Source of the DNA: Candidatus Moanabacter tarae
GTDB lineage: Bacteria > Verrucomicrobiota > Verrucomicrobiia > Opitutales > UBA2987
Reading direction: 5' to 3'
NCBI GenBank assembly: GCA_003226295.1
Contig: CP029803.1
Coordinates: 2,569,966 to 2,633,965, forward strand
Length of the DNA stretch: 64,000 bases
Both the position numbers and the translations under genes were made by a program. Positions 1-8,821 of the stretch are shown here, one piece after another (the first letter of the stretch is position 1; the number at the start of each line of letters is the position of its first letter). The notes under the pieces are model-generated. The model was given only the letters and a program-made list of their open reading frames with translations, was not told where the DNA came from and searched no databases.

Positions 1-811
1 AACTTCCAGAAAAATTCGGGTTTCGCTTTTCCATAAACGCCTTTCGACCTTCTTTATAGTCTTCGCTAGCGTAACACTTGTCGTTCAAGTGTTGGCAGAG
101 ATTAAGATCACGATCATTTGGATCTTTGCCTATTTCGGCAACGATTTGTTTAAAAGCCTTTACAGACAGAGGTGCATTTTCGGCGATAGCTTGAGCACAC
201 TCGTCCACGGATTGGGCAAGGTCAGTCTTATTTCGTATGCTATTAATGAGACCCATATCATAGGCTTCTTGGGCGCTAAATTGTCTTGCGGAGAATAGAA
301 TCTCTTTGGCTCGGATAGGTCCGACACAATTAACTAGAGGCCGCAATGATTCATAACTATAGCCAAGGCCCAGCTTGGCGGCGGGAATCCCGAACCGAGC
401 ATCTTCAGAGGCCAGCCGTAAGTCACAACAGAGGGCAACTGCCAATCCACCACCCATGCAGTAACCACCAATTCTTGCAATGGTAGGCTTGGGAATATCA
501 GTAAGTTTTCTATAGGCAAGTGTCATCACCGAGTTGTAAGCCTCAATCTCACTCGCTAGACTGCGCTTTGCTTCGAATTGGGATATGTCAGCCCCAGAGG
601 AGAATGCTCTTCCTCCTTCACCTGATACTACAATAACCTTTACTCTGGAATCGGACTCGAAGTTGTCCATCGCTTGGCTAATACCCCGCCACATTTCTAA
701 AGAAATCGCATTATGCTTCTCGGGCTGGTTAAAACCCAAGTAACCAGTATCTTGGTTCTTTTCGACTAAAAGCTTATCAGTTTTTTCCATACTTGTTGGT
801 TTCTTGCTCAT
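1..811 (-). CDS. Enoyl-CoA hydratase/isomerase (crotonase) family protein, 3' end cut by window edge
   Basis: About 270 codons can be read on the minus strand, open to the window edge, and the last residues (an EKRNPNF-type stretch) resemble the usual C-terminus, so only a few residues should be missing. The crotonase oxyanion-hole segment SSGADISQF and the GGYCMGGGLA segment are clear. At the position where hydratases carry the first catalytic glutamate (FGxPE) this protein has FGIPA, so classical hydration of enoyl-CoA is not certain; isomerase, decarboxylase or hydrolase activity is also possible. The start ATG at 811 overlaps the stop of the upstream CoA-transferase gene (ATGA), so the two are surely co-translated. 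The pair recalls carnitine-type CaiB/CaiD metabolism, but the substrate cannot be read from sequence. An alternative start lies at 790. Confidence 0.85.
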   Translation of the reverse strand, partial: MSKKPTSMEKTDKLLVEKNQDTGYLGFNQPEKHNAISLEMWRGISQAMDNFESDSRVKVIVVSGEGGRAFSSGADISQFEAKRSLASEIEAYNSVMTLAYRKLTDIPKPTIARIGGYCMGGGLAVALCCDLRLASEDARFGIPAAKLGLGYSYESLRPLVNCVGPIRAKEILFSARQFSAQEAYDMGLINSIRNKTDLAQSVDECAQAIAENAPLSVKAFKQIVAEIGKDPNDRDLNLCQHLNDKCYASEDYKEGRKAFMEKRNPNFSGS

Positions 812-1995
812 AAAGAATGATCCTCTTTCAGCACACTAATTTCTTCGTTTGAGAATCCAAACTCTCGTAAAACATCGGTTGTGTGTTCACCTCTTTCTGG
901 AGCAGGGCGATAGGCTATATTCGCATCTTTTGCTAAATTTGTTGCGTTACGCACTACTTTGATTTTCCCGAGTAGGTCGTGTTTGACAGGTCGTGACATT
1001 TCCAAATGACGCACTTGGGGATCTGCCCACATTTCGTTGATTTTGTAAATTGGGCCACATGGAACCCCCGCTTCATTCAGCTCCTCAATCCATTCATTGC
1101 TACTTTTTTGTAGGAAATACTCGCTGAGTTTTGCGTTCAATTGTTCTCGATTTTGCGATCTGGCTTCAGAATCGGAGAAATTTGGATGGTCTGGCAGCTC
1201 GTTGGCTGACAGTACTGCGCATATTCGCTGCCAGATTTGTTCGCTGCCGCTCGCAATGTTGATGTACCCGTCACTAGTCTGGAAAGTTCCCGTAGGGATG
1301 ATCGTAGGATGATTATTGCCGGCTTGCTCGGGGACTTCATTTCCCATTAGCCAACGAGCGGCTTGGAAATCAAGCATTGCGATCTGAGCCTCAAGTAATG
1401 ATGTATGCACCAATTGCCCTTTCCCGTTTACATTCCGTTGGAGCAATGCAATCAAAATACCGATTGCTGTATACAAGCCGGCGGCTAGATCTGCAATTGG
1501 CACTCCGACTCGTACCGGTCCCTCGCCGGGTAGTCCGGTAATCGACATCAAGCCTCCCATTCCTTGGGCAATCTGATCTAAACCAGGACGAAATCGGTAG
1601 GGCCCGTCTTGGCCAAATCCAGAAACACTGGCGTATACAACACGAGGGTTTTCTTTTCGGCACGTGGCGTAATCGATTCCGAGTCGCTCTTTAACTTCGG
1701 GTCGAAAGTTTTCGACTATCACATCTGCCTTTTTTACTAGGCGCATGAAGGCAGCCCGACCTTGTTCTGTCTTGAGATTCAGCACTAACCCGCGTTTGTT
1801 TCGATGCAAATTTTGAAAATCCGGACCGTGGCGTGGTCCACCCATGCCAACTGAGCTGTCAATCTTCTCGGGAGGCTCGATCTTAATCACGTTTGCTCCC
1901 CAGTCCGCCAGCTGCCGCACCGCCGTTGGTCCCGCTCGCACTCGAGATAGATCGAGGACCGTATATCGGGAAAGGGGGCCTTTTTGATCTTTCAT
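808..1995 (-). CDS. CaiB/BaiF family (class III) CoA-transferase
   Basis: The 395-residue protein has the full length of family III CoA-transferases, which move CoA between acyl acids through an enzyme-bound aspartyl-CoA intermediate. The N-terminal segment VLDLSRVRAGP, the ENFRPE motif near residue 95-100 and the VSGFGQDGP motif near 124-132 are typical. Asp169, in VPIADLAAG, falls at the place of the catalytic Asp169 of formyl-CoA transferase. It is the first gene of a two-gene unit with the crotonase downstream; the stop and start overlap by four bases. The acyl substrate (carnitine, a short dicarboxylate, a bile-acid-like or other carboxylic acid) is unknown. Cytoplasmic; no signal peptide. 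Confidence 0.9.
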   Translation of the reverse strand: MKDQKGPLSRYTVLDLSRVRAGPTAVRQLADWGANVIKIEPPEKIDSSVGMGGPRHGPDFQNLHRNKRGLVLNLKTEQGRAAFMRLVKKADVIVENFRPEVKERLGIDYATCRKENPRVVYASVSGFGQDGPYRFRPGLDQIAQGMGGLMSITGLPGEGPVRVGVPIADLAAGLYTAIGILIALLQRNVNGKGQLVHTSLLEAQIAMLDFQAARWLMGNEVPEQAGNNHPTIIPTGTFQTSDGYINIASGSEQIWQRICAVLSANELPDHPNFSDSEARSQNREQLNAKLSEYFLQKSSNEWIEELNEAGVPCGPIYKINEMWADPQVRHLEMSRPVKHDLLGKIKVVRNATNLAKDANIAYRPAPERGEHTTDVLREFGFSNEEISVLKEDHSL

Positions 1996-2134
1996 AACCT
2001 GTTAACTGTTATGGAGGTTTTCATTTTTATTATCATAGAGGTCTTTCATTATCAAAATGTCCCTCTTGGTTTTGGCCGCAACTCGCAAATTTCACGGCTT
2101 GCCTTTTTGAAGGTAAAGTACTGAATTTATCCGA

Positions 2135-3016
2135 ATGAGACACTTAATTATCGTTATGGCGCTATCATTGGCGTGCTTCGGGCCCGCCTGCACAGAGGAG
2201 AGTGTGACCAGAGAGTCTATAACTATTGCGCTGAAACCCGATAAGAACCCGGACCGATTGATCAAAGAAAAAGCTGCTCTCGAAGTTTACTTGTCGGATG
2301 AACTATTACATCCTGTCAAAGTTATTGTTCCCTTAAGTTCAGCAGTCATTACGACCGGTTTCGCCAATGGAAGCATCGACTTAGGATTCCTGAGTTCCAC
2401 CGAAGCGGCAAAGGCGATTAATGCGGAAGTAGCTGATGTCCTTCTGGCCGGCGAGATCGACGGGAGTACCCACTACCTGAGCTATTGGGTCTCTCTAAAA
2501 GAGAATTCGTATTCTAGCATAGAAGAGTTGAGGGGCAAGCCCATTGCATTTTCAAGTCGTACTAGTACTTCTGGTTTTCTTATTCCCACATGGGATCTAT
2601 TCAAGAGGAAACTCATAACAGAAGATGAAGGGCCCGAGGGATTTTTTGGAGAAGGCAATGTGTTCTACGGAGTTGGTTACGTGTCTGCTATCGAGAAGGT
2701 TCTTAGCGGTGAAGTCGAAGCCGCCGCAGTAAGTTATTACGTAATCGATGAGGACCGTTATCTTACACCGGTTCAGCGCTCGCGACTGAGAATGGTAAGT
2801 AGCCAAGGGCCTGTCCCTACCCATACTATATCATGCAGGCGGACTCTAGATCTATCACTTCGCAATCGGGTAAAGAAAGTTTTGCTCCAAATGAACCAAA
2901 ATAATTCGAAGCTGCGCGATCTGGTATTCAATTCTAAACTGGTGGAGGTTGATCCAAAAAAGCATCTCAGAATAAGCCATGAAACGTTGTCGATTGTTTC
3001 CCGCATGAAACTCTAG
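2135..3016 (+). CDS. phnD: PhnD-like ABC transporter substrate-binding protein, probable lipoprotein
   Basis: The 293-residue protein matches the phosphate/phosphonate periplasmic binding protein family: a short N-terminal hydrophobic signal with cysteines at 14 and 19 (either could be the lipidated residue), then a bilobed binding protein with the segment STSGFLIPTW near residue 145-155, which in the family contacts the oxyanion. It should capture a phosphonate, phosphite or related anion outside the inner membrane and pass it to the permease encoded two genes downstream. The next gene starts directly after its stop codon, so the three genes form one operon. No C-P lyase or other phosphonate-degrading gene lies nearby, so the ligand is uncertain and the gene symbol is by family only. 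Confidence 0.85.
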   Translation: MRHLIIVMALSLACFGPACTEESVTRESITIALKPDKNPDRLIKEKAALEVYLSDELLHPVKVIVPLSSAVITTGFANGSIDLGFLSSTEAAKAINAEVADVLLAGEIDGSTHYLSYWVSLKENSYSSIEELRGKPIAFSSRTSTSGFLIPTWDLFKRKLITEDEGPEGFFGEGNVFYGVGYVSAIEKVLSGEVEAAAVSYYVIDEDRYLTPVQRSRLRMVSSQGPVPTHTISCRRTLDLSLRNRVKKVLLQMNQNNSKLRDLVFNSKLVEVDPKKHLRISHETLSIVSRMKL

Positions 3017-3751
3017 ATGCAGAAGAACAGAAAATCAGTTGAAGAGAAATCTTCGCTGACATTGCATGTCGAATCCTTGGGGATACGCCGAAATGGAAAA
3101 TGGCTAATTCGAAACCTCAATTTGGAAGTCGATTTTGCATCTTCTATAGCCATCGTGGGGCCGTCGGGTGTTGGCAAGACTAGTTTTCTCAAATGCCTAG
3201 CTGGTGATTTGGAGCCGACTGAAGGGTTTCTCTATTATCGAGTTGCTGATGGTACTAGAAAAAAGCCGGAGGAGATCCGGACCCATCTCGGCTTTATCTT
3301 CCAAAATCTTAATCTTATTGAAAATGAGTCTGTTTTGTACAATGTGCTCGTCGGTCGGTTGGGCCGTTATTCCTCCCTTCGAACATTTTTCGGGTTCCCA
3401 TGTCCCGATAAGCACGATGCATTTGCTATTTTAAACGATCTGGGAATCGGGGAGTGCGTGCATAAATGGGTGGCAGAGATCTCAGGAGGAGAGAAGCAAA
3501 GAGTAAACGTTGCTAGAGCTTTGTTCCAGGATTCCTCAATTATATTTGCGGATGAACCTTTGTCGCACTTGGACTCGCAATCTGTTGAGAATGTTCTAAC
3601 CCGATTCCGAAAGGAAGTTAAGGAGAGAAATAAAACTGTTTTCTGCGTCTTGCATGACTCTGATTTCGTCGAATGTTTTGCCGATTTCATTTTGACTTTC
3701 AACCAGAAGAACCCTTCAAATTGGACTTTTAAGGAGGTCTTGTCCAAGTGA
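3017..3751 (+). CDS. phnC: PhnC-like ABC transporter ATP-binding protein
   Basis: This 244-residue ATPase powers the importer. The Walker A loop GPSGVGKT is at residues 48-55, the ABC signature SGGEKQR at 156-162, and the Walker B segment IIFADEP with catalytic Glu180 near 175-181, followed by an SHLD D-loop. A longer segment before the signature (RTFFGFP near 122-128) is typical of PhnC proteins. The ATG begins directly behind the phnD stop codon, and the stop overlaps the permease GTG start by four bases (GTGA), so translation of all three is coupled. It works at the cytoplasmic face of the inner membrane with the PhnE-like permease. Confidence 0.9.
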   Translation: MQKNRKSVEEKSSLTLHVESLGIRRNGKWLIRNLNLEVDFASSIAIVGPSGVGKTSFLKCLAGDLEPTEGFLYYRVADGTRKKPEEIRTHLGFIFQNLNLIENESVLYNVLVGRLGRYSSLRTFFGFPCPDKHDAFAILNDLGIGECVHKWVAEISGGEKQRVNVARALFQDSSIIFADEPLSHLDSQSVENVLTRFRKEVKERNKTVFCVLHDSDFVECFADFILTFNQKNPSNWTFKEVLSK

Positions 3752-4593
3752 TTAAATCTAAGCCATTGGCTTCGAAATCTCCCTCTCCGGACTTGCCCGC
3801 TCTCAGATGGTTCGAGCGCCTCAACCTCGTTAATGTTACGTTTCTAATCTTTATCCTCGCAGTTGTATTTTCGAGTACAGTCATCCGCGGATCGGGTAGA
3901 GATCTCAACTATTTGGCGAATCTTTACCAGTTCGTCTCTAACTTCTTCCCGCCCGATTTAACAGTAATGGGCGATTCCCTCGCCTCTTTAGTCGAAACTG
4001 TAAAGATAGCCGTAATGGCAACTCTTTTTGCTATTGTGATTTCGTTTCTCCTTTCGTTGGGTGCATCTCAGAATCTTGCCTCCCGGCCACTTGTTCTCGT
4101 CTTTAGAATGTTACTCAATCTTGTTCGCACTCTTCCGAGTCTTATCTGGGCGCTTATCGCTGTTGCTATTGTGGGTCCTAATCCTCTAGCCGGAGTGATT
4201 GGCCTCACTTTTTACAGCATAGGATATCTAGGAAAATTCTTTAGCGAAGCTTTTGAATCATGCGATCTTGAGGTGGCAAGATCCCTTCAAATCATGGGAG
4301 CCAATTCCTTCCAAGCATTTCAGTACGGACTTTGGCCTCAGGCTAAGCCCTTGATATGGAGCTACTCGATTTGGATGCTGGAATACAATATTCGATCAGC
4401 ATCGATCATTGGATATGTTGGTGCAGGGGGTATTGGGACTCAATTGCAAATCTACCAAGAATTTGGCCAGTGGGACAAGTTTGCTACGGTACTGATCTGC
4501 ATCCTCGTCGTTGTCACTCTTCTCGATCTCCTCGGGGAACGGATCCGGCGTTCGGTTACGAAGAAGATCGCTTTTTCACCTTCACGCGACTGA
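3748..4593 (+). CDS. phnE: PhnE-like ABC transporter permease
   Basis: The 281-residue membrane protein has several hydrophobic spans and a binding-protein-dependent transport EAA-type loop around EVARSLQIMGA (residues about 176-186), which docks onto the ATPase. The segment RTLPSLIWALI near 126-136 is characteristic of phosphonate permeases. A GTG start is used because it sits in a GTGA overlap with the ATPase stop codon; the reading frame has no better placed ATG. It is the last gene of the operon: the gene downstream, rarA, points the other way. The likely role is import of phosphonate or a similar phosphorus oxyanion. Confidence 0.88.
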   Translation: MIKSKPLASKSPSPDLPALRWFERLNLVNVTFLIFILAVVFSSTVIRGSGRDLNYLANLYQFVSNFFPPDLTVMGDSLASLVETVKIAVMATLFAIVISFLLSLGASQNLASRPLVLVFRMLLNLVRTLPSLIWALIAVAIVGPNPLAGVIGLTFYSIGYLGKFFSEAFESCDLEVARSLQIMGANSFQAFQYGLWPQAKPLIWSYSIWMLEYNIRSASIIGYVGAGGIGTQLQIYQEFGQWDKFATVLICILVVVTLLDLLGERIRRSVTKKIAFSPSRD

Positions 4594-4793
4594 GGATCCT
4601 CCTTCGGGTGGGAACCATGTTTTAGAAGGCTGATGCAATGCCTTCATTGCAATACTTGTCTTCGCTATCGTGGTTTTGGAAATGTAACCATGTGGGTGCG
4701 ATTGAATTAAGAATGGTCACAGATGTTCTCTAAATTTCGGTAATTAGATATGATTATATGGGATGGGAAACCGTGTTTCTTGCAGGAAGATAT

Positions 4794-4810
4794 TTCAGAT
4801 GATATCTGAA
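4794..4810. repeat. Inverted repeat between convergent phnE-like and rarA genes
   Basis: TTCAGAT and ATCTGAA flank a 3-base loop, giving a perfect 7-bp stem in the 271-bp space between two convergent genes. No run of T follows on either strand beyond GTTT, so it is at best a weak bidirectional terminator. The rest of this spacer shows nothing recognisable. Confidence 0.35.
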
Positions 4811-4864
4811 GTTTAACCTACGGTCCCATTCCATATCCGCTTGCAATCCGTAATTTTCAATTCC

Positions 4865-6238
4865 TTATTTTTTAACCTCCTCTCCCATCGCCGTTTTAAT
4901 CTCTTTCCATCGCTTCAGACGGGCTGCAATTTTCACTTCAGCCCCAGAATCCTTGGGGAAATAATATTGTTCGGGTCGCTCCATATAACCTTGGACCGAT
5001 ATGGTTTCTGGATAATCGTGGCTGTATTGATACTCTTTCCCATGCCCTAAGCTCTTACTAATTTTGGTGCTTGCATCTCGAAGATGAAGAGGGACTGACT
5101 GCAGCTCCTTTTCTCTAATGGTTTTACCCGCCTTCCTGAAAGCCGCTGTTGTTGAATTACTCTTCGGGGCTGTTGCCATGTAAACGACGGCATGTGCCAG
5201 GTTGAGCTCGCATTCTGGCAGGCCGATATACTCACAGGCCTTAAAGGCTGCTATCGCAAGGGGAAGCGCATGAGGATCTGCAAGGCCAATATCTTCAGAA
5301 GCCAAGATAGTGATGCGTCGGGCAATAAAACGGGGATCTTCGCCTCCTGCTAGCATTTTGGCTAACCAGTAGAGGGAGGCATCTGGGTCGCCCCCTCTCA
5401 TGCTCTTAATAAACGCGGATGCTGTGTCATAGACTTCGTCCGTGTCATAGGGGATTTGGCGTTCTCGGGCGAATGCTAAAACTTCTTTTTCCGACAAACA
5501 AGCGCCCTCGGGTAGACTCATGACTAGATTCTCTAAAGCGTTTAGCGCCCGTCGCAAATCACCATCACATAGATCTACCAATGAACGCAATACTCTGTCC
5601 TCTGCCGAACATTTGCGCTGCCCGAGTCCTCGATCGCTATCCATTAACGCAACTTTTACGACCTGAAATGAATGGTCTGCAGAAATAGGCTCAAAGCGAA
5701 ACAGGTGGCTTCGGCTGAGAAGAGGTGCAATTAGATAGAATCCGGGATTATGGGTTGTAGCTCCAATTAACCGGATGTTCCCTTCTTCCACATCCGGAAG
5801 TAGAAGGTCCTGTTGGGCTTTGTTAAATCTGTGAATCTCGTCGATAAAGAGAATTGTACGATCTTCGGGCCTGCTGCGAGCAAATCTCAGGGTGTCTCTT
5901 AGTTCCGCAACATTGGAAATAACCGCGTTAATCCGTATGAATCGGGTTCTTGATTCCAATGCAATCACCTCAGCCAATGTTGTCTTCCCGCAACCTGGAG
6001 GACCGTAAAGGAGGATACTTCCCAGTCTATCTGCCCTAAGAAGTCGAGGAAGCAGTGCTCCTTCTCCAAGAATGTGATCTTGTCCAATGATTTCGTCCAG
6101 CTTACGTGGTCGCATCCTCACGGCCAGCGGCTTGGGATGAGTCCCTGAGACTGGAGAAGTGTTCTCCTCGAAATCTTTAGCTCGATCTTTCTCCCTGCTT
6201 TCTTCATCAAAGAGAAAAGTTTGTTCTTTCTCCTTCAT
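4865..6238 (-). CDS. rarA: Replication-associated recombination protein A (RarA/MgsA AAA+ ATPase)
   Basis: The 457-residue AAA+ clamp-loader-like ATPase acts at stalled replication forks. Its family signature is visible: RMRPRKLDEIIGQ at residues 41-53, Walker A GPPGCGKTT at 79-87, Walker B ILFIDEIHRFN at 129-139, a sensor-1 GATTHNPGF segment, and the C-terminal tetramerisation region with LPEC and the Y-x-Y-x-HDYP motif near the end. Length is normal for the family. The ATG at 6238 is preceded by a GAGG that lies in the loop of a small hairpin (6243-6260). It stands alone, divergent from thiD and convergent with the PhnE-like gene. Confidence 0.95.
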   Translation of the reverse strand: MKEKEQTFLFDEESREKDRAKDFEENTSPVSGTHPKPLAVRMRPRKLDEIIGQDHILGEGALLPRLLRADRLGSILLYGPPGCGKTTLAEVIALESRTRFIRINAVISNVAELRDTLRFARSRPEDRTILFIDEIHRFNKAQQDLLLPDVEEGNIRLIGATTHNPGFYLIAPLLSRSHLFRFEPISADHSFQVVKVALMDSDRGLGQRKCSAEDRVLRSLVDLCDGDLRRALNALENLVMSLPEGACLSEKEVLAFARERQIPYDTDEVYDTASAFIKSMRGGDPDASLYWLAKMLAGGEDPRFIARRITILASEDIGLADPHALPLAIAAFKACEYIGLPECELNLAHAVVYMATAPKSNSTTAAFRKAGKTIREKELQSVPLHLRDASTKISKSLGHGKEYQYSHDYPETISVQGYMERPEQYYFPKDSGAEVKIAARLKRWKEIKTAMGEEVKK

Positions 6239-6242
6239 CGCA

Positions 6243-6260
6243 AAAGGTTCCTCAACCTTT
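6243..6260 (-). promoter_or_regulatory. Leader hairpin exposing the rarA ribosome-binding site
   Basis: Read on the minus strand, AAAGGTT-GAGG-AACCTTT is a perfect 7-bp stem with a 4-base loop ending 4 bases before the rarA ATG. The loop is GAGG, the only Shine-Dalgarno-like sequence, 11 bases from the start codon. Whether it regulates translation is inference. Confidence 0.4.
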
Positions 6261-6448
6261 AATAGCGCTAATAATCCTTCTGATCCTCACTATTATGCCG
6301 CACAGAGACCTGAAGAGGCAAGGGATGTTTCGATCCCAAAGTAGAAAAGATTTTGCTACCCCTCTCCTTATCAACTGATAATATGTATCTGAGATCTTTA
6401 GAGTTTTCGTGTGTGAAGTCCATATACCTCTTTATTTAATTTTCCCAG

Positions 6449-7297
6449 ATGCAGAAGAGATCATTCGAATCATTAAAGCATAGACCAACATCTTCCGAAG
6501 TGCCGGTTGTCCTCACTATCGCTGGTTCGGATAGCGGGGGGGGCGCGGGAATCCAAGCTGACCTCTCGACTTTTGCTGCTTTGAGAGTTTTTGGCACGTG
6601 TGCTCTCACCTGCGTGACTGCCCAGAATCCCACCGGTGTAAAAATGGTAAAGGAGATTGAGGCGGAGATGATTGAAGCGCAACTGACCCAGGTCTCCGAC
6701 TATTTTGCTATCAAGGCTTTGAAGACCGGAATGCTTTTTAGTGAGAAGATCATCGATATAGTGGCTAGATTTATTTCTGATCGTCCATCCATACCTGCAG
6801 TTATTGATCCAGTCATGGTGGCTTCTAGTGGCGCCGTCCTGCTCGAAACAAATGCGATTGATGCTCTTAAAAATCTAATTCTTCCCAAGGCAGCGGTCAT
6901 TACTCCTAACCTGGATGAAGCAAAGGTGTTGCTTGGAGTGCGACCCTCGGATACCTGCCAAATGAAAAGAGCAGCCAAAACGATTTTCAAAGAATACGGA
7001 ACTGCAGTCCTGATAAAAGGCGGCCACTTGGACACAAAGACTTTAACCGATGTCTTTTTTGACGGCCAAAATGGGATGATAGTCCTAACTTCAAAACGGA
7101 ACCCAACCATCGACACCCATGGTAGTGGGTGTACTTTGGCGGCAGCTATTACGGGTTTCCTTGCCAAAGGTTTTACAATCGCGGACGCTGTTCTTTCCGG
7201 GCATGCCTATTTGAAGTCTAGTATCGCTGCGCCTCTTCGTGTAGATGGAAGAGACTATCTCAATCGCATATCCATTGCTAACAATGCAAACTCATAG
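6449..7297 (+). CDS. thiD: Bifunctional hydroxymethylpyrimidine kinase / phosphomethylpyrimidine kinase
   Basis: The 282-residue ribokinase-fold enzyme phosphorylates HMP and then HMP-phosphate to supply the pyrimidine half of thiamine. The N-terminal motif [15 protein letters not shown] (residues about 24-38) binds the substrate, and the C-terminal motif [13 protein letters not shown] carries the anion hole and catalytic base typical of the ThiD family. Length is close to the usual 265-270 residues, with about 15 extra N-terminal residues before the first strand. No TPP-riboswitch-like element (CTGAGA or ACCTGA boxes) was found in the 210-bp leader, and no other thiamine gene lies nearby. 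Confidence 0.94.
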   Translation: MQKRSFESLKHRPTSSEVPVVLTIAGSDSGGGAGIQADLSTFAALRVFGTCALTCVTAQNPTGVKMVKEIEAEMIEAQLTQVSDYFAIKALKTGMLFSEKIIDIVARFISDRPSIPAVIDPVMVASSGAVLLETNAIDALKNLILPKAAVITPNLDEAKVLLGVRPSDTCQMKRAAKTIFKEYGTAVLIKGGHLDTKTLTDVFFDGQNGMIVLTSKRNPTIDTHGSGCTLAAAITGFLAKGFTIADAVLSGHAYLKSSIAAPLRVDGRDYLNRISIANNANS

Positions 7298-7660
7298 ACC
7301 TCGTTGTTGCTTTAGTTCAGTATGACTTTCTGTAATTTGGCTCATTTAGAAACCATCTCCTTCAAGCTGTTAAACCATCGAAAATCTAAATGGAGTCTTG
7401 GGCTTCCCATTGTCATTATTCGATACGTCATAATTCCGACCCTGTTCTCACCCTATTTCTTCGATTTTCGTGATTTGATGCTATTTCAATTAATGGAATT
7501 ATCTACGACTCGGATTATTATCCCTCCTCCCTTGTTTCTCATCTTATACTCAAAACCTCTCGCGGATTTAAAGAAAGTCTAGCGTCTGCTGTCCGCTTTC
7601 TCTACCTAAACACTTACATTTTCTTGCCATTTACGGGATGACCATAGCAAAATTTGACCC
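7298..7660. other. Gene-poor spacer between thiD and the coiled-coil/thyA unit
   Basis: This 363-bp stretch is AT-rich. It has an 86-codon open frame (7322-7582, plus) without a ribosome-binding site or recognisable motifs, which I do not accept as a gene. The promoter for the thyA unit should lie in its 3' part, but no convincing -35/-10 pair can be assigned. Confidence 0.5.
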
Positions 7661-7945
7661 ATGAAAAGTGCTTACGAGTTAGCCATGGAGCGTCTTAAAA
7701 CTGAGGATCCAAGCGCTTCTAAACCCCTTACCGATGGACAGCGTAAAGAGATCCACGAACTCGAGAATCGCTATAAAGCGAAGATTGCGGAAAAAGAGAT
7801 TTTCCTGAGAAAGCAACTTGAGGAAACGCGCCAAAAAGGAGATTTACCTGAAGCAGAAAAGATTGAAACTCAGCTTCAGAACGAACGTGCCCGCCTTGAG
7901 GAGGAACTGGAAGAAGAGAAGGAAAAAATCCGCAATCGGAAATGA
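7661..7945 (+). CDS. Small coiled-coil protein of unknown function, coupled to thyA
   Basis: The 94-residue protein is almost wholly charged and helical: after a short N-terminus ([12 protein letters not shown]) and a PLTDGQR turn, residues about 27-94 form a continuous heptad-like coiled coil rich in Glu, Lys and Arg. There is no signal peptide or membrane segment. Its stop codon overlaps the thyA start by four bases (ATGA), so it must be co-translated with thymidylate synthase. The regular amino-acid make-up, clean start and coupling argue that it is real. I do not recognise a named family; the impression that similar short proteins occur in Verrucomicrobia is from memory and not tested. 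Function unknown. Confidence 0.8.
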   Translation: MKSAYELAMERLKTEDPSASKPLTDGQRKEIHELENRYKAKIAEKEIFLRKQLEETRQKGDLPEAEKIETQLQNERARLEEELEEEKEKIRNRK

Positions 7946-8742
7946 AGCAATATTGCGATCTCCTCAGACTTGTTCTCAGCAAGGGGAAGCCTCGCGAGGA
8001 TCGGACAGGGGTCGGGACTTTCTCGATTTTCGGAGCCCAGGCTCGGTATGACCTAAAGGATACATTTCCTCTCCTTACCACCAAAAAGCTCCATCTCAAG
8101 TCCATTATTTATGAGCTTCTTTGGTTTCTCAAAGGCGACACCAACCTAGGTTACTTGCACAATCACAAGGTGAAGATTTGGGACGAATGGGCCGACGAAA
8201 AAGGAGATCTCGGACGAATTTACGGTGCCCAATGGTGCGAATGGAAGGCACCTGATGGGCGGTCAATCAATCAGATCGACAAAGTCATCGAGCAAATTAA
8301 AAGCGATCCCCAAAGCCGCCGGCATATAGTTTCCGCCTGGAACGTAGGCGAATTGGATCAGATGGCACTGAATCCCTGCCACGTCCTCTTTCAGTTCTAT
8401 GTCGACGTTGAGGATCAATCTCTCGGTTGTCAGCTCTATCAGAGGAGTGCTGATCTCTTTCTGGGAGTCCCTTTCAATATTGCTTCGTATTCGCTTCTGA
8501 CCATGATGGTTGCTCAGGTCTGTGGACTTAAGCCGGCTGAATTTGTCCACACTTTCGGAGATCTTCATCTCTATAATAATCATCTCGAGCAAGTTAAGCA
8601 GCAGCTAGCCCGTGAGTTCCGTCCCCTTCCGACCATGCGGCTTAATCCGAACATAACCGACATTCACGATTTTACTTATGATGATTTTGAGCTTCTTGGT
8701 TACGACCCCCACCCAAGTATACGTGCGCCAATAGCGGTCTAA
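7942..8742 (+). CDS. thyA: Thymidylate synthase
   Basis: The 266-residue enzyme methylates dUMP to dTMP with methylene-tetrahydrofolate and is very close in length to E. coli ThyA (264). Visible motifs are [11 protein letters not shown] near the N-terminus, the catalytic cysteine in [12 protein letters not shown] (the family usually has PPCH), the dUMP-binding [17 protein letters not shown] segment, the LHLYNNH motif and the C-terminal IRAPIAV tail that closes over the active site. It follows the coiled-coil gene with a 4-bp overlap and is followed by folA, whose product regenerates the tetrahydrofolate oxidised by ThyA. Confidence 0.97.
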   Translation: MKQYCDLLRLVLSKGKPREDRTGVGTFSIFGAQARYDLKDTFPLLTTKKLHLKSIIYELLWFLKGDTNLGYLHNHKVKIWDEWADEKGDLGRIYGAQWCEWKAPDGRSINQIDKVIEQIKSDPQSRRHIVSAWNVGELDQMALNPCHVLFQFYVDVEDQSLGCQLYQRSADLFLGVPFNIASYSLLTMMVAQVCGLKPAEFVHTFGDLHLYNNHLEQVKQQLAREFRPLPTMRLNPNITDIHDFTYDDFELLGYDPHPSIRAPIAV

Positions 8743-8821
8743 AATCAATTTTAGTACCTCCTCAGGCAGTGAACAAGGGATCCAATGTAATCGGACTGCC
8801 TAATTCTTTGTGTTTAATCTT

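Noticed and set aside
6262..6448. Possible TPP riboswitch upstream of thiD
   Set aside because: None of the conserved TPP-aptamer boxes was found in the leader.
7322..7582. 86-codon plus-strand open frame behind thiD
   Set aside because: No ribosome-binding site, AT-driven hydrophobic composition and no motif.
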